This document shows, piece after piece, positions 61,333 to 64,000 of a stretch of DNA of 64,000 nt. The stretch's first letter is position 1; every line of letters begins with the position of its first letter. The translations under genes were made by a program, and so were the position numbers. The stretch is from Campylobacter corcagiensis. Lineage in GTDB: Bacteria; Campylobacterota; Campylobacteria; Campylobacterales; Campylobacteraceae. The notes beneath the pieces were generated by a model. The model saw only the letters and a list, made by a program, of their open reading frames with translations, was not told the origin of the DNA and ran no database searches. The stretch lies in the NCBI RefSeq assembly GCF_013201645.1, contig NZ_CP053842.1, positions 806,001 through 870,000 of the forward strand, read 5' to 3'.

Positions 61333-64000
61333 CTAAATCCCCACAAAAATTTCAACTATTTTTTTAATTTTTTCTAAAATTCCTAGTTTTTTCTTTTGCC
61401 TTTCTCCCCCACGCCTTGAAACAACTGGCATTATCTCATCTATCCATGTTCCATTTTCATCAACAAAACCTTTTTTTATCGCACTTTCGATGAGTTTTTT
61501 TGGACTGCTTATATTGTTTTGTAAGTTCTCATTTTCTATTAAATTTTTAATCTCTTTATCTTTTTTACCTTTTGCAAATGTATAAAAGCTTTCTAAAATT
61601 TCACTTTTTTCTTTTAGTTTTTTAATGTCTTGTTTTTCTAAAAACTCCATTATTAAGCTCTCTTTTGCTCTTACATCAAGGCTTGATCTAATCATTCTTT
61701 TAATGTCTGATTTGATGATATTTGGATCTTCGTTTTGCTGTGTTTTTTCTAAAATCAAAGCTAAAATATAATCCAAATTTATCTCATCAGTTTTTAAAAG
61801 TTCTATCTCAAAAGTAACATCGCTAAAATCAACCTTTTCTTTTGTATTTTCTAAAACTAAATCAGAGTTTTTATTTTTATAAACTTCATCTTTTATCTCG
61901 ATATATGCACTTTTTAAATCCTGCATAAAACGCTCATCTATGGGACTTTCAAAAGTGCTAAACTCATCGTAATTTTTTAAGATATTTTCTGTTTTTAAAA
62001 TCTCACCAAAAAGCTGTGCAAATTCCTTTTTATCACTATCAAAAATGATATTTGTAGGATCAGGAAATTTAGTCAGCATCTCATCACATAAAGCCTTAAA
62101 TCCTTTAAACTCAACCCCATCATCAGCGTATCCATTTATATACTCTTCATAGCTTTTTTCTAAAATCACATTTAAGCTATTTTCATCGCCAAAAACTCTA
62201 ATCGATTCTTTTGTCGCCTCTTCTAAATCTCTAAAACAAACTATATTTCCAAAAGTTTTGACGCTGTTTAAAATGCGATTTGTCCTAGAAAATGCTTGTA
62301 AAAGTCCGTGATAGCGTAAGTTTTTATCCACAAAAAGCGTGTTTAAAGTTGGAGCGTCAAAGCCAGTTAAAAACATACCAACAACTATTAAAAGATCAAT
62401 CTCTTTATCTTTAACCCTTTTTGATAAATTTTCATAATACCCCTCAAAGCCTTTTGAATCGGTGCTAAAATTTGTCCTAAACTCAGCGTTATACTCTTTT
62501 ATAACTTCGTCTAAAAACTCTTTTGATGATAAGTCCATTAAATTTAGGTCAAATTTCTCATCTAAAATCTCACCTTTTGCACTTTGTGTTTCATTTTGCG
62601 AAAAACTAAAAATAGTAGCGATTTTTAGCTTTTTATCATCTTTTAACTCATCAATTTGCTTTTTAAGTTCAGTATAGTAAATTTTTGCAGCTTCTACGCT
62701 TTGGACTGCAAACATCGCATTAAAGCCCTTTAAACGCTTATCTTTGATGTTATAAATTTCATTTCTATGAGTTTTTGTATCATAAACTTTTAAAATATGA
62801 CTTACTACTTCGCTAATCCTCTCTGGGTGAAGTAAAAGCTTGTTTTCATATTTTTTAAGTTCATCTAAATTTTGCTCTTTTTCAATATCTTTAAATTTAG
62901 GCGATAAATTTATATAATCCACCTTAAATTTAAGCACTTTTTCATCTCTAATCGCATCAGTTATAACATAACTATGAAGCTGCGTTCCAAAAACCCCAGC
63001 TGTAGTTTGCGTCCCAAGGGCGTTATCTACGAAAATCGGCGTTCCTGTAAAGCCAAATTGATAATATTTTTTAAAATGCTTTGTTATGTTTTTTTGTGCT
63101 TCGCCAAATTGCGATCTATGGCACTCATCAAAGATCAAAACGCAGTGTTTATCGTAAATTTCGTGATTTTTATTTTGTTTTATAAACTCATTTAGTTTTT
63201 GTATCGTGGTTACGACGATTTTATCATCGCTTTTTTCAAGATTTTTTTTAAGCTCTTTTGTATTTACACTTCCATTTATGCTATTTTTTTGAAAACTTTC
63301 ATATTCTTTTTTTGTTTGATAGTCTAAATCTTTCCTATCAACCACAAATAAAACTTTATCGATAAAATCAAGCTTTGTAGCGAGATTTGAAGTTTTAAAA
63401 GAAGTTAGCGTTTTTCCACTTCCAGTTGTGTGCCACACAAAACCACCTGCTTCAACGCTGCCAAATTTTTTATTTTTATAGCCAATTTCTATTTTTCTTA
63501 AAATTCTCTCACTTGCTGCGATTTGATAAGGTCGCATTATTAAAAGCTCATTTGATGAGTTAAAAACGCAGTATTTTGTGAGAATTTCAAGTAAGACTTT
63601 CTTTTGAAAAAATGTCGCTGTGAAGTCTTTTAAATCGCTAATCGCCCTATTTTTCGCATCCGCCCACTCGCAAGTAAATTCATAATTATTTTTATTTCTT
63701 GCAGCTGTATTTGCGAAATATCTAGTAAAAGTCCCATTTGAAATGACAAAAATTTGAGCGTATTTATAGAGTGAGTTTTGAGAATTAAAGCTTTCTTTTG
63801 TGTATCTGTGGATTTGATTAAACGCTTCATTTAAGCTAACGCCTCGTTTTTTAAGCTCGATATGCACAAGTGGAAGTCCATTTACTAAAATACTTACATC
63901 GTAGCGATTTTGGTGCGTTCCAGTTTGTGAGATTTGATTTACAACTTGCAAATAATTTTTATGAATCTCTTTTTTATCGATTATTTTTATATTTTCTAGC
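61333..64000 (-). CDS. hsdR: Second type I restriction enzyme R subunit (HsdR), N terminus beyond window
   Basis: Motor-nuclease subunit of a second type I system. The frame is open to position 64000, so the true start lies outside; the visible C-terminal 888 codons end at 61333. Near the edge QNRYDVSILVNGLPLVHIELKKRG carries the nuclease D...ExK core. Helicase motifs: HTTGSGKTLTSF, LIFDECHRSQFGEAQ (the DECH form of the EcoR124I-like family), FTGTPIF, MFLTGFDAPTLNTLFVDK and LLQAFSRTNRI. The C-terminal tail is lysine-rich. The partner hsdS and hsdM are expected to the right. Sequence is clearly different from the HsdR at 9216-12131. Confidence 0.94.
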   Translation of the reverse strand, partial: LENIKIIDKKEIHKNYLQVVNQISQTGTHQNRYDVSILVNGLPLVHIELKKRGVSLNEAFNQIHRYTKESFNSQNSLYKYAQIFVISNGTFTRYFANTAARNKNNYEFTCEWADAKNRAISDLKDFTATFFQKKVLLEILTKYCVFNSSNELLIMRPYQIAASERILRKIEIGYKNKKFGSVEAGGFVWHTTGSGKTLTSFKTSNLATKLDFIDKVLFVVDRKDLDYQTKKEYESFQKNSINGSVNTKELKKNLEKSDDKIVVTTIQKLNEFIKQNKNHEIYDKHCVLIFDECHRSQFGEAQKNITKHFKKYYQFGFTGTPIFVDNALGTQTTAGVFGTQLHSYVITDAIRDEKVLKFKVDYINLSPKFKDIEKEQNLDELKKYENKLLLHPERISEVVSHILKVYDTKTHRNEIYNIKDKRLKGFNAMFAVQSVEAAKIYYTELKKQIDELKDDKKLKIATIFSFSQNETQSAKGEILDEKFDLNLMDLSSKEFLDEVIKEYNAEFRTNFSTDSKGFEGYYENLSKRVKDKEIDLLIVVGMFLTGFDAPTLNTLFVDKNLRYHGLLQAFSRTNRILNSVKTFGNIVCFRDLEEATKESIRVFGDENSLNVILEKSYEEYINGYADDGVEFKGFKALCDEMLTKFPDPTNIIFDSDKKEFAQLFGEILKTENILKNYDEFSTFESPIDERFMQDLKSAYIEIKDEVYKNKNSDLVLENTKEKVDFSDVTFEIELLKTDEINLDYILALILEKTQQNEDPNIIKSDIKRMIRSSLDVRAKESLIMEFLEKQDIKKLKEKSEILESFYTFAKGKKDKEIKNLIENENLQNNISSPKKLIESAIKKGFVDENGTWIDEIMPVVSRRGGERQKKKLGILEKIKKIVEIFVGI

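Noticed and set aside
1-64000. CRISPR arrays, insertion sequences, prophage genes
   Set aside because: No regularly spaced repeats, transposase, integrase or phage structural genes were found.

Overview
The window is AT-rich, tightly packed DNA from an epsilonproteobacterium, almost certainly a Campylobacter. The left end carries aspB-cysE-speA-hisS-tmk-coaD, which I recall as the C. jejuni order, where ubiX follows coaD directly. Other signs are the hydABCDE-hyp [NiFe]-hydrogenase locus, the murA-moeA pair and the SpeA-type arginine decarboxylase. The species cannot be fixed from the sequence.

Layout. 1-5721 (minus): amino-acid, polyamine, tRNA-charging, dTMP and CoA genes. 5848-12131 (plus): a complete type I restriction-modification operon hsdM-hsdS-hsdR, sitting between coaD and ubiX. 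12197-15342 (minus): ubiX, tRNA-Gly(GCC), moeA, murA. 15463-16667 (plus): NlpC/P60 lipoprotein and rhomboid protease. 16765-27491 (minus): Sel1-repeat protein, valS, a bacterial alpha-2-macroglobulin and its partner PBP1C. 27625-38672 (plus): UvrD-like helicase, fumC, a set of amidohydrolase/peptidase genes ending in a DcuC-type carrier, DUF455, sixA and an unusual six-helix membrane protein. 38713-39438 is a non-coding gap. 39439-50938 (minus): twelve genes for a membrane-bound uptake hydrogenase (hydABCDE) and its maturation (hypFBCDEA), with nikR inside. 51190-60506 (plus): twelve overlapping genes in two transcription units. 60623-61183: periplasmic Cu/Zn superoxide dismutase. 61333-64000 (minus): HsdR of a second, unrelated type I system, cut by the window edge.

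The most interesting region is 51190-60506. Unit A (51190-55685) encodes two TVP38/TMEM64 membrane proteins, a YdjY-like lipoprotein with a C-x2-C-x3-C cluster, a small membrane protein, a sodium:solute symporter and a metallophosphoesterase. Unit B (55758-60506) encodes a rhodanese lipoprotein, a DUF2064 transferase fused to a kinase-like domain, a TIGR04283-type glycosyltransferase, an Fe-S/CCG oxidoreductase, an ArsS/DUF3641-type radical SAM enzyme and a C_GCAxxG_C_C protein. No ArsM methyltransferase is visible in the window. Each unit starts with a TATAAT box followed by a 15-bp palindrome of the same design (RAGRTAG-N-CTAYCTY), 22-23 bases before the first ATG. This suggests one regulon under one regulator. 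I infer a sulfur, selenium or arsenic-linked sugar or lipid pathway with its own transport; the product is unknown.

Other points: the HsdS carries two near-identical target-recognition domains, which predicts a nearly symmetric bipartite DNA site. The peptidase-DcuC operon is preceded by a 14-bp perfect inverted repeat and a further half-site. Several starts (coaD, murA, hypE, nikR, abgA-like) are better placed downstream of the longest ORF; those choices are explained per gene.
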